From contig NZ_CP126889.1 in assembly GCF_030246845.1 (NCBI RefSeq), positions 3,839,001-3,903,000 on the forward strand: 64,000 nt of DNA, given 5' to 3'. Shown here one piece after another: positions 35,746-45,267 of this stretch; the first letter of the stretch is position 1; each line of letters starts with the position of its first letter. A model generated the notes under the pieces. It was given only the letters and a program-made list of their open reading frames with translations. It was not told where the DNA came from and did not search any database. Both the position numbers and the translations under genes were made by a program. The DNA comes from Enhydrobacter sp. (GTDB lineage Bacteria; Pseudomonadota; Alphaproteobacteria; Reyranellales; Reyranellaceae).

Positions 35746-36199
35746 GAGCAGGTTTGTTGTCGCGATCTTCCCCGACCTACCAAGCGCTCAAGGAGGAATC
35801 CGTGCGCTGAAGGACCTCGCATCAGAGGACGTCATCCGGCTGCATGGCGCCGCCACAGTGACGAAGGGGGACAGGGGAAAGCTGACGATGCGTGTGATGG
35901 CTGACGATGGTCCGGCAATCACGGCAGCAGGGGCGCTGCTAGGTGGACTAGCTGGTTTGGCGATAGGGCCGCTTGCTGTCGCCATCCTTGCGGCAGGCGG
36001 GGCGGTTTCAGGAGCTGCGGCTGGGATAACCCACCGCGCCGCGGGCGAGGCCTTCGCCGAACAGGTGGCGCAGGACCTTCCTGCAGACTCGGCAGCAGTG
36101 GTGGCCGAGGTGACCACCGAGGACGTAGCCATCCTGGTCGCCCGCTTGGAGGCGGTTGGCGGGACCGTGACCCGGCAAGATACACTGCCGGCAAAGTAG
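35744..36199 (+). CDS. DUF1269-like membrane-associated protein
   Basis: The start at MSRFVVAIFPDLPSAQGGIR gives 151 residues. An N-terminal beta-alpha unit (ALKDLASEDVIRLHGAATV) is followed by a glycine-rich hydrophobic block (LLGGLAGLAIGPLAVAILAAGGAVSGAAAG). A C-terminal ferredoxin-like half (LPADSAAVVAEVTTEDVAIL, VGGTVTRQD) completes it. This is the layout of DUF1269 proteins, often in stress or dormancy clusters. Membrane association through the central glycine-zipper region is inferred. Confidence 0.75.
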   Translation: MSRFVVAIFPDLPSAQGGIRALKDLASEDVIRLHGAATVTKGDRGKLTMRVMADDGPAITAAGALLGGLAGLAIGPLAVAILAAGGAVSGAAAGITHRAAGEAFAEQVAQDLPADSAAVVAEVTTEDVAILVARLEAVGGTVTRQDTLPAK

Positions 36200-36334
36200 C
36201 GTGGGGTGGAGTGGGCCAGCGTCCGGTAAGTCGCGTGACGGGGTGACAGCGCGTTGAGTTGGGTCGATAGTGAATGCGGGCGCCTAAAGTTCGAAGTTGA
36301 GACGGAGCGCCTCTGACCGCGTGCAGGGGTTGCT

Positions 36335-36487
36335 ATGTCAACGGCAGCCCTGTTGGGTCCCCGATCAACCGCAAGCTCGCCGAGGCTTGTGAAACCGATA
36401 CGGGTGCGGGAGTTGGTCGAAATCTCGTTTGAGGGCTCGCCGATCCAGGACTACTTGCCTATCGATACCGACTACGAGTCCTCTTAG
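36335..36487 (+). CDS. Possible 50-residue protein
   Basis: A short frame, MSTAALLGPRSTASS then KPIRVRELVEISFEGSPIQD and YLPIDTDYESS. The acidic tail is protein-like, but there is no good ribosome-binding site. Low support. Confidence 0.3.
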   Translation: MSTAALLGPRSTASSPRLVKPIRVRELVEISFEGSPIQDYLPIDTDYESS

Positions 36488-36652
36488 GTCGGCAAGGCCT
36501 TCAAGGCAGCAGTCGCAGGTGTAGTGCTTTCTGTAATACCGGAATAGGAGCGCCCCCATTCTCGGCGGACTGAAGAGGGCGATCGACGGGCACTAGAATT
36601 TCTCCACGAGAAAGCCGTCCGGTGTCGTTTGATCGCGGATGGAACGTTGAGC

Positions 36653-38671
36653 ATGAATACGTCAGTTAATGGCATGGAAGCCAGTTCCAATCGAGCGCCG
36701 GGGAAGGCCGCTGACAAAAGCGCCATGCCGCCACGCAAGTCGTGGGTGGTATTCTTCGTCTTGCTGGCAATCAACTATTTCCTCGTGAGCCTGATTTTCC
36801 CCGCGCCTAAAGATCTGGAGTCGATATCGTACACGATGTTCAGGGCCGAATTGGCGAAAGACAATGTCGAGGCGATCCATACGCAGGCAGACAGGATCGA
36901 GGGGAAGTTCAAATCTCCGGTCCAGTGGACTCCGCCGACGTCTGAAGGCGAAACCGCCCCCAAGGCTCGCACCATCGACAAGTTCACGACGATCCTGCCC
37001 ATGTTCGTCGATTCCGGCCTTGAAACGGAACTCATCAAGCGCGGTGTCGACATCAGGTCCAAGCCGATACAGGTCGAGTCCAATCCGCTGCTGACACTTC
37101 TGTCGGCCTTTGGTCCTGCGCTCCTGATCATAGGCATCTATGTCTGGCTGTTCCGCCGTGCCGCGAAACAAGGCGGTGGAATGCTTGGAGGATTCGGCGG
37201 CCTCGGCAAAAGCAAGGCAAGGCGCTTCGACAAGGAGACGGAAACCAAGGTCACCTTCGACGATGTTGCCGGCATCGAGGAAGCCGAGAACGAACTCGTC
37301 GAGATCGTCGATTTCCTCAAGAACCCGGAGAAATACACCCGTCTCGGCGGCACGGCTCCGAAGGGCGTGCTTCTGGTGGGCGCACCCGGAACGGGCAAGA
37401 CGCTGCTGGCGCGAGCGGTGGCTGGCGAGGCGGACGTGCCGTTCTTTTCGATGAGCGGGTCGGAGTTCGTGGAGATGATCGTGGGGGTGGGCGCCGCGCG
37501 CGTGCGCGACTTGTTCCTGGAGGCTCGCAAGCATGCGCCGGCCATCATCTTCATCGACGAGATCGACTCCATCGGCCGGGCCCGCGGCCAGGCGGTGGTC
37601 GGGGGTGCCAGCGAGCAGGAGCAGACGCTCAACCAGATTCTGACGGAGATGGACGGCTTCTCGAGCCGGGAAGGGGTGATCGTCCTTGCAGCGACCAACC
37701 AGCCCGACGTTCTCGACAGGGCGCTGTTGCGGCCGGGTCGGTTCGATCGCCGCGTGGTCGTCAATTTGCCGGACAAGAACGGCCGCGAGGCGATCTTCAA
37801 GGTCCACACACGCAAGATGCCGCTCGCAGCCGATGTCGACCTCGGAGGAATAGCGCAGACGACCCCGGGCGTTTCGGGCGCGGACATCCGGAACCTTGTG
37901 AACGAGGCGGCGCTTCTGGCTGCGCGTCGCGGGCAGAACAAGGTCCACCACAAGGACTTCATCGACGCGCTGGAGAAAATCGTGCTCGGGCCGGAGCGTC
38001 CCATCATCCTGAGCGAGGCGGACAAGGAACGTGTGGCATACCATGAGGGCGGGCACGTTATCTTAGGGCTGGTCGTGCCTGGTGCCGATCCGGTCCACCG
38101 TGTCACCATCGTTCCGCGAGGGCAGGCGCTTGGCGTGACCTATCAGCGACCCCTCACGGACCGCTACAACTATCCCGAAGCTTATCTGCGTGCGAAGATC
38201 ATCGGCATGCTGGGCGGGCGAGCGGCAGAGGAGGTCGTCTACGGCAGCCGGACGACCGGCGCGGAAAACGACATCGAGCAGGCCACTGGGTTGGCTCGGC
38301 AGATGGTCACCCGCTGGGGCATGAGCGACAAGCTCGGCATGGTTCAGCTGGCTCCACGGCAGAACAGCTGGGTCGGCCCTGCCGCGCTCGGCACCAAGCC
38401 CTACAGCGAAGACACGGCAAAGCTTGTGGACACAGAGGTCGCACGCATCATCAAGGAGTGCCACGAAGACGCCAAGCGCCTGCTCGGCGAACACCGCGCC
38501 AGGCTCGACGCGCTAGTTGCAGCGCTGATGCAACGAGAATCGCTGGACGAAAGGGAGATTCTCAAGGTGACCGGACTACCCGCGGCCCCACTCCTGCCGG
38601 ATCGTCCAAGAATATTGGACGTGACTGCTGAGCCCCAGCGTGAGCCGCTCACTGATCGGGAGCAGCAATGA
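36653..38671 (+). CDS. ftsH: ATP-dependent zinc metalloprotease FtsH
   Basis: A 672-residue AAA+ membrane protease that extracts and degrades membrane and regulatory proteins. It has a TM helix at about 30-50 (VVFFVLLAINYFLVSLIF), a periplasmic domain, a second TM at about 145-170, Walker A GAPGTGKT (about 243-250), Walker B IIFIDEIDSIG (about 299), the SRH region (LLRPGRFDRR), and the zinc site HEGGH (464-468; HEAGH in most FtsH) with the second half ENDIEQATGLARQMV. The start at MNTSVNG is more likely than the upstream MIADG. As an extra copy in a stress island it probably backs up the housekeeping protease. Confidence 0.93.
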   Translation: MNTSVNGMEASSNRAPGKAADKSAMPPRKSWVVFFVLLAINYFLVSLIFPAPKDLESISYTMFRAELAKDNVEAIHTQADRIEGKFKSPVQWTPPTSEGETAPKARTIDKFTTILPMFVDSGLETELIKRGVDIRSKPIQVESNPLLTLLSAFGPALLIIGIYVWLFRRAAKQGGGMLGGFGGLGKSKARRFDKETETKVTFDDVAGIEEAENELVEIVDFLKNPEKYTRLGGTAPKGVLLVGAPGTGKTLLARAVAGEADVPFFSMSGSEFVEMIVGVGAARVRDLFLEARKHAPAIIFIDEIDSIGRARGQAVVGGASEQEQTLNQILTEMDGFSSREGVIVLAATNQPDVLDRALLRPGRFDRRVVVNLPDKNGREAIFKVHTRKMPLAADVDLGGIAQTTPGVSGADIRNLVNEAALLAARRGQNKVHHKDFIDALEKIVLGPERPIILSEADKERVAYHEGGHVILGLVVPGADPVHRVTIVPRGQALGVTYQRPLTDRYNYPEAYLRAKIIGMLGGRAAEEVVYGSRTTGAENDIEQATGLARQMVTRWGMSDKLGMVQLAPRQNSWVGPAALGTKPYSEDTAKLVDTEVARIIKECHEDAKRLLGEHRARLDALVAALMQRESLDEREILKVTGLPAAPLLPDRPRILDVTAEPQREPLTDREQQ

Positions 38672-38889
38672 ATCCCGATAAGATGGAGATAACATGGAAG
38701 GGTCTGGTGACGGTGATTTGCCTAGGAAGCCGGTCCGACCGTTCGCTCGGATGACATGAGCGGTGGCCGCGCTGCAACCTTGCGAGAGCAACTGACGGTT
38801 CTACCGAGAGATTCAGATCGGTTGGCCAGCGCACCGTACCGCCGAAAGCTAGATCCGCCGGGAGTGCCTGAATCATGGACAATCCGATC

Positions 38890-39582
38890 TCACTGCTTGC
38901 CGTTTGGACAGGAGGCGCGATCTTTGGAGGGCGCTGTTTCCTCGGTCTCCGCAGCCGATTGATGGCGGTCGTCTGCAATTGGAAGCCGCCAGCCGTGCTG
39001 GATGGCCATATAACGAAGGCCAAAGCATAGAACAGCACCTACTACGGCCGAAGCTTCCGATGGCAGACGTAGCACGGCGCCAATCACGACAACGGATGCA
39101 CCTACGAGTGCCGCGACAGCATAAAGGTCGGCGCGCAGGACGACCGGGATCTCGGCCAAGAGCACATCGCGCATCATGCCGCCGCCGATCCCGGTGAGCA
39201 TGCCGAGCAAGGCGGACATGATCGGATTGAGCCCGAAGGCAACCGCCTTTTGTGCGCCGGCAACGGCAAAGAATGCCAGGCCCGCAGCGTCGAATATCAG
39301 GACGGGATTGCTTAGCTTGTTGATGCCGGAATACCAGAAGAAGGTGATTGCGCCAGCGAGCAGCGACACAGCCAAATATCGCCAATCAGCGATCGCCGCT
39401 GGTGGAACCGCTCCGATCAACAAATCGCGGGTGATGCCACCAAAATTTCCCGCAACGAACGACAGAACGAGGACACCGAAAAGATCGAGTCGCCGATTGA
39501 CCCCGGCGCTCGCACCGCTGATCGCGAATACGAAAGTACCCCCCAGATCGAATGCCGACAGAAGCGCATTCAGGCTGATCAT
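38890..39582 (-). CDS. TRIC/YadS-type (UPF0126) cation channel family protein
   Basis: A 230-residue membrane protein built of two homologous three-helix halves, each with a glycine-rich RD motif: FVAGNFGGITRDLLIGAVPP and GMLTGIGGGMMRDVLLAEIP. Hydrophobic helices include LGGTFVFAISGASAGVNR at the N-terminus and ALVGASVVVIGAVLRLP near the C-terminus. Prokaryotic TRIC channels conduct monovalent cations. The C-terminal 35 residues are charged. It follows the M20 gene by 21 bp on the same strand, so they are probably co-transcribed. Confidence 0.88.
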   Translation of the reverse strand: MISLNALLSAFDLGGTFVFAISGASAGVNRRLDLFGVLVLSFVAGNFGGITRDLLIGAVPPAAIADWRYLAVSLLAGAITFFWYSGINKLSNPVLIFDAAGLAFFAVAGAQKAVAFGLNPIMSALLGMLTGIGGGMMRDVLLAEIPVVLRADLYAVAALVGASVVVIGAVLRLPSEASAVVGAVLCFGLRYMAIQHGWRLPIADDRHQSAAETEETAPSKDRASCPNGKQ

Positions 39583-39603
39583 CTCTAGCCCCGTGCCATG
39601 GTC

Positions 39604-40866
39604 TTATGGCGAGAGCCAGGCGAGAGAGCCGACCACCAGGGTCTCGATACCGGTGCGCAGCGTCGGATGAATGACGGGTGCGAACTGCGGGCTGTGATTG
39701 ACCGGCAATTCGTTTATGCGACCCGCTTCCTTGGCCTTCGCATAGGTGGTGGGATCGGTGCCGCCGACAAACCAGAAAACAGAAGGAACGTGCCACTCGC
39801 TACCGAAACACCCGAAATCTTCACTGGCCGGTGCCGGCCCAGTGTGCCGGACGCGATCGGCCGGAAAGTATGTACGAAACGCGGCGGCAATGCGCTCGCT
39901 CGCTGATTTGTCGTTGACGTTGAGGGGATAGCGGTCCAGCGGCGTGATCTCCGGAGGTCGAGGCGCGCCTGACGCAGCAGCCTCAGCCTTGACGATGCGT
40001 TCGATCGCCGTGAGCACGCGCTGGCGCACACCTTCGTCGAATGTTCTGACGTTCAGTTTGATGATGGCTTCGTCCGGGATGACGTTCTCTTTGGTGCCCG
40101 CCTGCAGGACGCCGACGGTAAGCACGGCCGCCTCGGTGGCGGCAACCTCACGGGAAATAACGGTTTGGAGTCGCAATACTGTGGCCGCCGCCATGACCAC
40201 GGGATCGACGCTGGCTTGCGGCATCGAGCCATGGGCTCCACGTCCAAACAGGCGAATTTGCAAACTGTCTGCTGCCGAGGTGATGGGGCCTGCGCTTCCG
40301 GCGATCGTCCCCGCTGGCCCGAGCATGACGTGTTGGCCGAGAACCACGGCCGGCTTCGGGAAGCGCTTGAACAAGCCGTCGTCGATCATCGCCTGGGCGC
40401 CTTGTGCCGTTTCTTCCCCCGGCTGGAAGACCACCATCAAGGTTCCATGCCAGGCGTCTCGCGTTAGCGAAAACAAGCTGGCGGCGCCCACTAGCCAAGC
40501 CACATGCATGTCGTGGCCGCACATGTGGCCGACCGGCACAGACTCTCCGTCTCGATCGGTTGTCTTGACTGTGCTTGCGTAGGTAAGGCCGGTCGCTTCC
40601 TCGACGGGCAGTGCATCCATATCGGCACGCAGCATGACCGTCGGTCCATTGCCATTACGCAGCAATCCGACGACGCCTGTCTTGCCGATGCCTGTCGCCA
40701 CCTCATAGCTCGAAGTTCGAAGGCGGTCTGCCGCCAAGGATGCAGTCCGCATCTCTTGCATCGACAACTCCGGATGGGAATGGACATCCTTGTAGAGCGC
40801 CTCGAGATCCGGCAGTAGTCTTTCGAGATTCGATAAGATGAGATCAGCAGAGCGCGCATCGGCCAT
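39604..40866 (-). CDS. M20 family amidohydrolase/peptidase
   Basis: A 420-residue metal-dependent hydrolase of the amidohydrolase branch (hippurate/N-acyl amino acid hydrolase-like). Metal and catalytic motifs: VHSHPELSMQEMRT at the N-terminus, VMLRADMDALPVEE, PVGHMCGHDMHVAW, VVFQPGEETAQGAQAM, and the late His in PQFAPVIHPT. The dimerisation domain lies at about 190-300. Substrate cannot be predicted. A TTATG-type start context (gataagcgATGG) is followed by an operon with the TRIC-like gene downstream. Confidence 0.9.
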   Translation of the reverse strand: MADARSADLILSNLERLLPDLEALYKDVHSHPELSMQEMRTASLAADRLRTSSYEVATGIGKTGVVGLLRNGNGPTVMLRADMDALPVEEATGLTYASTVKTTDRDGESVPVGHMCGHDMHVAWLVGAASLFSLTRDAWHGTLMVVFQPGEETAQGAQAMIDDGLFKRFPKPAVVLGQHVMLGPAGTIAGSAGPITSAADSLQIRLFGRGAHGSMPQASVDPVVMAAATVLRLQTVISREVAATEAAVLTVGVLQAGTKENVIPDEAIIKLNVRTFDEGVRQRVLTAIERIVKAEAAASGAPRPPEITPLDRYPLNVNDKSASERIAAAFRTYFPADRVRHTGPAPASEDFGCFGSEWHVPSVFWFVGGTDPTTYAKAKEAGRINELPVNHSPQFAPVIHPTLRTGIETLVVGSLAWLSP

Positions 40867-40924
40867 CGCTTATCTCCTCATCTCGCTACCAGTTAGCTCG
40901 GCCGGATCAGATGACGTTTCCACC

Positions 40925-42000
40925 GTTCAACGTTGGCACGTTCTTGCGCCGACAGCGAGTCCGCTGTGACCTGCTTCCCGTCTCACGTCGGCTGATCGAA
41001 TCTGTTCCGCTTTTGCTCTCTCGCTGGATGTGGCAACGGGACAGGGCGCGACGCGATCGAGCGCAGCGTCGCGTAGCCTGCCATTGAAGCTCTCAAGGCA
41101 GGCATTTTGCATCGGCTTGCCGGCCGCGATGTAGTGCCATTCGATCTTGCGCGCGTCGGTCCAGCGCAGCACGCATTGCTGGTCAGCTCGGTGCTGTTGT
41201 CGGAGACGATCATCGCCGACCTGCCTCGCACTACGGTGATGACCTTCAGCTCGCAGATCACCCTGCAGGCCCGACAGCGAGAAGTCCGGCAACGCCGCTA
41301 GGCATTCGCTGTTGAAGTCTCGAGCACGTTCAAGAGCCGGAACCGGCGCCCATTTGGGAGCCTGTCGCTGACCAAGTCGCGTAACCGGCGCTGGTTAGCG
41401 CGCGCGGCACGACAATCGAAGCACCCGCCCAATGGTCCGCCGTCGCCTACGTCGACGATTCACGCCGGGCCTTCCTCCCGGTAGACCCGACAGACCTTCT
41501 TGAGGTTCACCTTCGGGCCTTCCCGCTCCAGCACCCGCACCACGCGCGGGTAGCTGAACCGCCGCCGACGGATCGAGCCAGAGCACGCAGCCGCTCACGC
41601 AAAGGCCCGTTGTCGAGCCGCGGCGATTGGTACCGGTAGCTGCTCACGTCCATCCTGATCAGCCTGCAGGCCCGGCGCTGGCTCGATCCGTGGCCCGTCT
41701 CGCGAGGTCCACCGCGCGGCGCCGCACTGCAGGCCGCAGAACTTTCCCGAGGCGATATCCTTCTCCAGGGGACCTCGGCCAGCAACTTCAGCTTGCGGTT
41801 CTCCTCCTTTAGGCATCACAGGCGTTTGGCATTTGGCACCTGCATTCCGCCAAACCGCGCGACCGCCATTGTACAGCGTCGCTTCGCTGATCCCGTGCTG
41901 TCGGTAGAGGTCCGCCGGCTTCGCGCCGGCCTGGCGCAGCCGCAGGATCTCGATTATCTGCTCGTCGCTCAACTGCTTGCGCTTCATGTCCGTTCTCCTC
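40925..42000 (-). pseudogene. Decayed IS3 family element (OrfA and OrfB)
   Basis: OrfA begins clearly at 41987: MKRKQLSDEQIIEILRLRQA, then GAKPADLYRQHGISEATLYN, after which the frame is lost. OrfB shows only its integrase end at about 41295-41050: a VSDNSTEL/LTSNA segment (second Asp), TDARKIEWHYIAAGKPMQN, and CLESFNGRLRDAA in different frames. Several frameshifts make it dead. Clear terminal repeats were not identified. Confidence 0.7.
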
Positions 42001-42247
42001 GAACGGACTCAACCCTACTACGTGAGAGTTTCAGGTGAGCAGCTCACGGGCGATCGCGGCAAACAATTGTCTAATAGCGTACCTTCTTAACAGCGCGCGC
42101 GTAGCAACGGCGGTGTCTAAGATGTTAACTTAAGCTGCTCGCAGCATGGGGGCTGCGATAATCACCTTAATTTTGTGCCGAGATCGCTTCGCAGTTCGGC
42201 GAGCCAGTCATCTACAACGGTTTGCCATCCAGTACCTTCTGATACAG

Positions 42248-43960
42248 CTATGGATTTAGACTATACTTTGCTTCGATCGCATCACAAATGCGACTACGGC
42301 TATCTTGTGGATCGTGGCTACGCTCCTCAATTTGCCGCACGATTTCAGCGAGGTCCTTGTCCCTGACGCTGTCTCGGATCCAGCGCGAATAGTCGCCTCG
42401 GCGGAGGTGGAAGAGCCACGTCTCTTCATCGATCCCTCTTCCGATGTGACAAAACAAGCTGAGGTTGGGCGCACTGAGATTGTGCTTCTCGTTAGGGCCA
42501 CGAAACCAAAAGCTATGCCACTTCAGATCACCTACCGCATATTTTCGGAAATGGCGGATGCGGTCCGCTTTGCCGTGAGTGACGTGCATCGGGAACGGAT
42601 CCTGTCCGCTCTGGACCAACCAGCAAGTAACGTCTCCTTCGGAATTCGTCAGTTGATCGGGCAGAAGGGAAAAAGGCAGCTTCCCCAATGCGGTCCCGAA
42701 ATCTTGCAAAGTTTTGAGAGGAGATGGTCCAACCGCAATTGCGACGTCGACCATAGATAAGATCGCGGGTGCGACGTGACTAGGATGGACAGTGATGAGG
42801 AGAGTTTCCCCGAGCTTCTGAGGGAGAGAGTGACGCGCATGTCCCCATGTCGCAGGAAGCAGATGGTGGGCTTCATCAAGAACAAGCCAATGCGGCCGGC
42901 CGATACGAGCACGCATTGCCTGCAGATTCAGGAAAAGCTCGGTAAAAAAATGAGGACGGTCAAGCAGCGGAACACCCAGAAGATTCACATTCACATTCAC
43001 ATCGGGATCTTGGAGGACTCCAAGAGCTTCGCTGATGCTCGGAGGCCGCCCTTGATCTCCAATTGTCACAAGACTTGGGACCGTTACGTAGTCACCCTCT
43101 GGGTCCACGATGCAGACTTGGTAGGATTTTTCAATAAGACGTTCAATAAACCCGGCCGCCAGTGTCGATTTTCCGCTTCCTGAAGATCCAGCCACAAGAA
43201 TGTTAGGCCCGTAAGGCGGGACCCGGACGACCGTCCGATCGAGCCGCGTGCCAAGCACGATATGACGGTGGATGAGCCGGGCGTCGATCTGCTTGAGATC
43301 GTTAACGATAAGTTCGTCAATCAGTTCTGTGACACCTTCTCCAGCGGGTGACTTCGTTATAAATGCAGCGACCTCCTTGATCGCATCAAGCGCGTTCGCA
43401 ACCGCCACGGGACATTCGGAAAGATTGAGGAGTGAGTGATCGTTTTCGGAGTCGCCTACAGCAACGATCTCATGTGGAGACATGCCTAGCTTACGAAGTG
43501 CGTGTTTCGTCCCGAATGCCTTGTTTATTCCGGTTGGAAGAATCATCACCGACCCTCTGTTAAAGGTGATTTTGAGCTCCAAGCCAAGCTCTTGGATGAT
43601 TCCGAGTATCTTTTCCTGATTGGGCACGTGCGTGGCCACAATGACGCTGCCGATTTCAATTGGAGCAATATTTGCGTCTTTTACTGCCCTGAGAAACCGG
43701 TCGGGCAGAGGTTCCGACAGCAGGGTCGTTTCTTGTGTTTTCGGTTCGTAGAGGAGTGCTCCGTTTTCGGCTATGACGTAGCTAAACAAGTCGACGAGTG
43801 GGCAAACCGCAAGGAGATCATTGAGCCTTCTGCCAGTTGCCATGATTGCGTGTCGGCCCGATGTGCGCAATCTATCGATGGCCGCGGCGGTGACGCTAGA
43901 TACCAGCCCATCCGTCGCAAGCGTGCCGTCATAATCTGTGACTAGCGCTAGATACCGCAT
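42248..43960 (-). CDS. HAD-family phosphatase fused to a P-loop (HerA/FtsK-like) ATPase
   Basis: A 570-residue protein; the start at MRYLALVTDYDGTLA is chosen because the frame upstream (to 44416) has no protein character and overlaps an IS66 remnant. The N-terminal ~220 residues are a Cof/sucrose-phosphatase-like HAD domain with DYDGTLA (Asp9, Asp11), and VAVGDSENDHSLLN. The second half has Walker A VAGSSGSGKSTLAAGF (about 256-270), CIVDPEGDYV, and Walker B WLVLDEAHHLLP (about 357). A C-terminal domain contains SFWFRGPNEKHNLSAPNLS. The reading frame is continuous, so the two-domain fusion is real. It is probably co-regulated with the M50 gene upstream. Confidence 0.85.
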   Translation of the reverse strand: MRYLALVTDYDGTLATDGLVSSVTAAAIDRLRTSGRHAIMATGRRLNDLLAVCPLVDLFSYVIAENGALLYEPKTQETTLLSEPLPDRFLRAVKDANIAPIEIGSVIVATHVPNQEKILGIIQELGLELKITFNRGSVMILPTGINKAFGTKHALRKLGMSPHEIVAVGDSENDHSLLNLSECPVAVANALDAIKEVAAFITKSPAGEGVTELIDELIVNDLKQIDARLIHRHIVLGTRLDRTVVRVPPYGPNILVAGSSGSGKSTLAAGFIERLIEKSYQVCIVDPEGDYVTVPSLVTIGDQGRPPSISEALGVLQDPDVNVNVNLLGVPLLDRPHFFTELFLNLQAMRARIGRPHWLVLDEAHHLLPATWGHARHSLPQKLGETLLITVHPSHVAPAILSMVDVAIAVGPSPLKTLQDFGTALGKLPFSLLPDQLTNSEGDVTCWLVQSGQDPFPMHVTHGKADRIRHFRKYAVGDLKWHSFWFRGPNEKHNLSAPNLSLFCHIGRGIDEETWLFHLRRGDYSRWIRDSVRDKDLAEIVRQIEERSHDPQDSRSRICDAIEAKYSLNP

Positions 43961-44378
43961 GCGTTCACCTTCGATGACCGTGTCGAAAGGTAGGCTAGGG
44001 GTACTGCGTCGTATGAGCAACGGCGACGGAAATGAGTTGGTCTGCTTTTCGCGCTCAGCGCCCCCTCCGCAAAACGCCCTGGGGCAAAGAATCATCTGTT
44101 CGCCGGTTCCGGTGATGGCGCCGACCGCTGGGCCAGCGTCTGTTCGATGATCACAACCGCCAAGTTCAACGACCGCGAACCCTACGCCTACCTCAAGGAA
44201 GTTCTGCAGCGCTTGACCAACGGCCATCGCGCCAGCCGCGCTCGACGACCTCCTCCCCTGGATCTGGATGCCCTCCACATGACCCGTGTGCAAGGAGTGG
44301 ACGCTTACGTAAGCGATCGCACAGGCACGCAGAGCAAGCGTCCAATTCGCCGCCGACAGGGCGCGCGGCCGCCTCCGT
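43961..44378. other. Spacer holding an IS66 remnant
   Basis: Apart from the IS66 TnpC fragment at 44083-44282 described separately, no gene is supported. The minus-strand extension of the HAD-ATPase frame is a shadow. Confidence 0.4.
44083..44282 (+). pseudogene. IS66 transposase (TnpC) C-terminal remnant
   Basis: A plus frame reads GAKNHLFAGSGDGADRWAS, then SMITTAKFNDREPYAYLKEV and LQRLTNGHRAS, and in the next frame ALDDLLPWIWMP and a stop. This is the C-terminal signature of IS66 transposases (RKNxLFAGSxxG ... KLNxxxPxAYLxDVLxRLxxGH ... LDDLLPWxW). A frameshift and loss of everything upstream show a remnant. Confidence 0.75.
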
Positions 44379-45071
44379 TCACGCGTTTCCCGTAAGACGG
44401 ATGATGGCTCCGACAATGGCGTTGGCCGGCCCTGAAATCAGCCACGCGAGCACATCCAGGTCGGTACCCAGTCGGGAACCGAGCATCGGCAAGATGAACA
44501 GCAGACCGATGATGATGGGCATGCCATAGCGCTCCAGTCGCGCGAGCAGTAAGGCCAGCACTCTCGGCAGCAAGCCGACAGCAACGCGGCCACCATCGAG
44601 CGGTGGCAAAGGGATCATATTGAAGACCGCGAGGACAACGTTAATGTCGATCCCGTTCTGAAGATTCTGTAGATACCATCGATCCACACCAGCCGGCAGA
44701 AAGGCGACGAGGTGCGCCATGAGGCCAGCCGTCGTCGCCAGCAAAAGGTTGGTCGCCGGCCCTGCCACGGCCACCCACACCATGTCGCGACGGGGATTGC
44801 GCAACGCATTGAAATTGACCGGAACGGGCTTGGCGTAACCGAAGAGAAACGGCGCACGCGCAAGCAGGAGAACGCCAGGCAGAATAATTGTGCCAAATGG
44901 ATCGATGTGCCTGAAGGGGTTGAAATCAACGCGGCCCAGGCGCCAAGCCGTGTCGTCTCCGCATCGATAGGCAACAAACCCGTGCGCTGCTTCGTGGAAC
45001 GTGATTGCGATGATTACCGGCAGTACCCAGGTCGAAGCAATGTAGATCATCAAGCCAGTCTGGCGACTCAT
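44379..45071 (-). CDS. Site-2 protease family (M50) membrane metalloprotease
   Basis: From MSRQTGLMIYIASTWVL a 230-residue membrane protein (the ATG at 45098 adds nine residues). Zinc ligands HEAAH (residues 26-30) in helix 1, and the third ligand in NMIPLPPLDGGRVAVG (family pattern NxxPxPPLDGG). About five TM segments. No PDZ or CBS domain is attached, so it is the minimal type. Such proteases cleave TM segments of anti-sigma factors or other membrane regulators; the substrate is unknown. It precedes the HAD-ATPase gene on the same strand. Confidence 0.9.
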   Translation of the reverse strand: MSRQTGLMIYIASTWVLPVIIAITFHEAAHGFVAYRCGDDTAWRLGRVDFNPFRHIDPFGTIILPGVLLLARAPFLFGYAKPVPVNFNALRNPRRDMVWVAVAGPATNLLLATTAGLMAHLVAFLPAGVDRWYLQNLQNGIDINVVLAVFNMIPLPPLDGGRVAVGLLPRVLALLLARLERYGMPIIIGLLFILPMLGSRLGTDLDVLAWLISGPANAIVGAIIRLTGNA

Positions 45072-45112
45072 TCTGACTCCTGGCAATAACCCCGGCACGA
45101 ACGTCGGCGATG

Positions 45113-45211
45113 CTACCCGCGGGCCTCATGCGCGCCGACCCAGATGTGGATCAGCTGACGCGAGATGTTGCGTCGCTTCGACAGCCAGTGCACCGTCTCG
45201 CCGCCGATGAC
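45113..45211 (-). pseudogene. Tiny IS3-type OrfA remnant
   Basis: The segment ETVHWLSKRRNISRQLIHIW, VGAHEARG resembles the helix-turn-helix of IS3 OrfA proteins (SALSRRHxISRNLIRIWVxKYEAG). It is too short to be a gene and is placed between two unrelated genes. Confidence 0.45.
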
Positions 45212-45267
45212 TCGTGGGCAACCTGCCGCTTGAAGGCGACGCCGTGCGGGCCCTTCGACCTCCGCCG

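Noticed and set aside
36662..38056. 464-codon minus frame opposite ftsH
   Set aside because: Antisense of a highly conserved gene with Arg/His bias typical of shadows.
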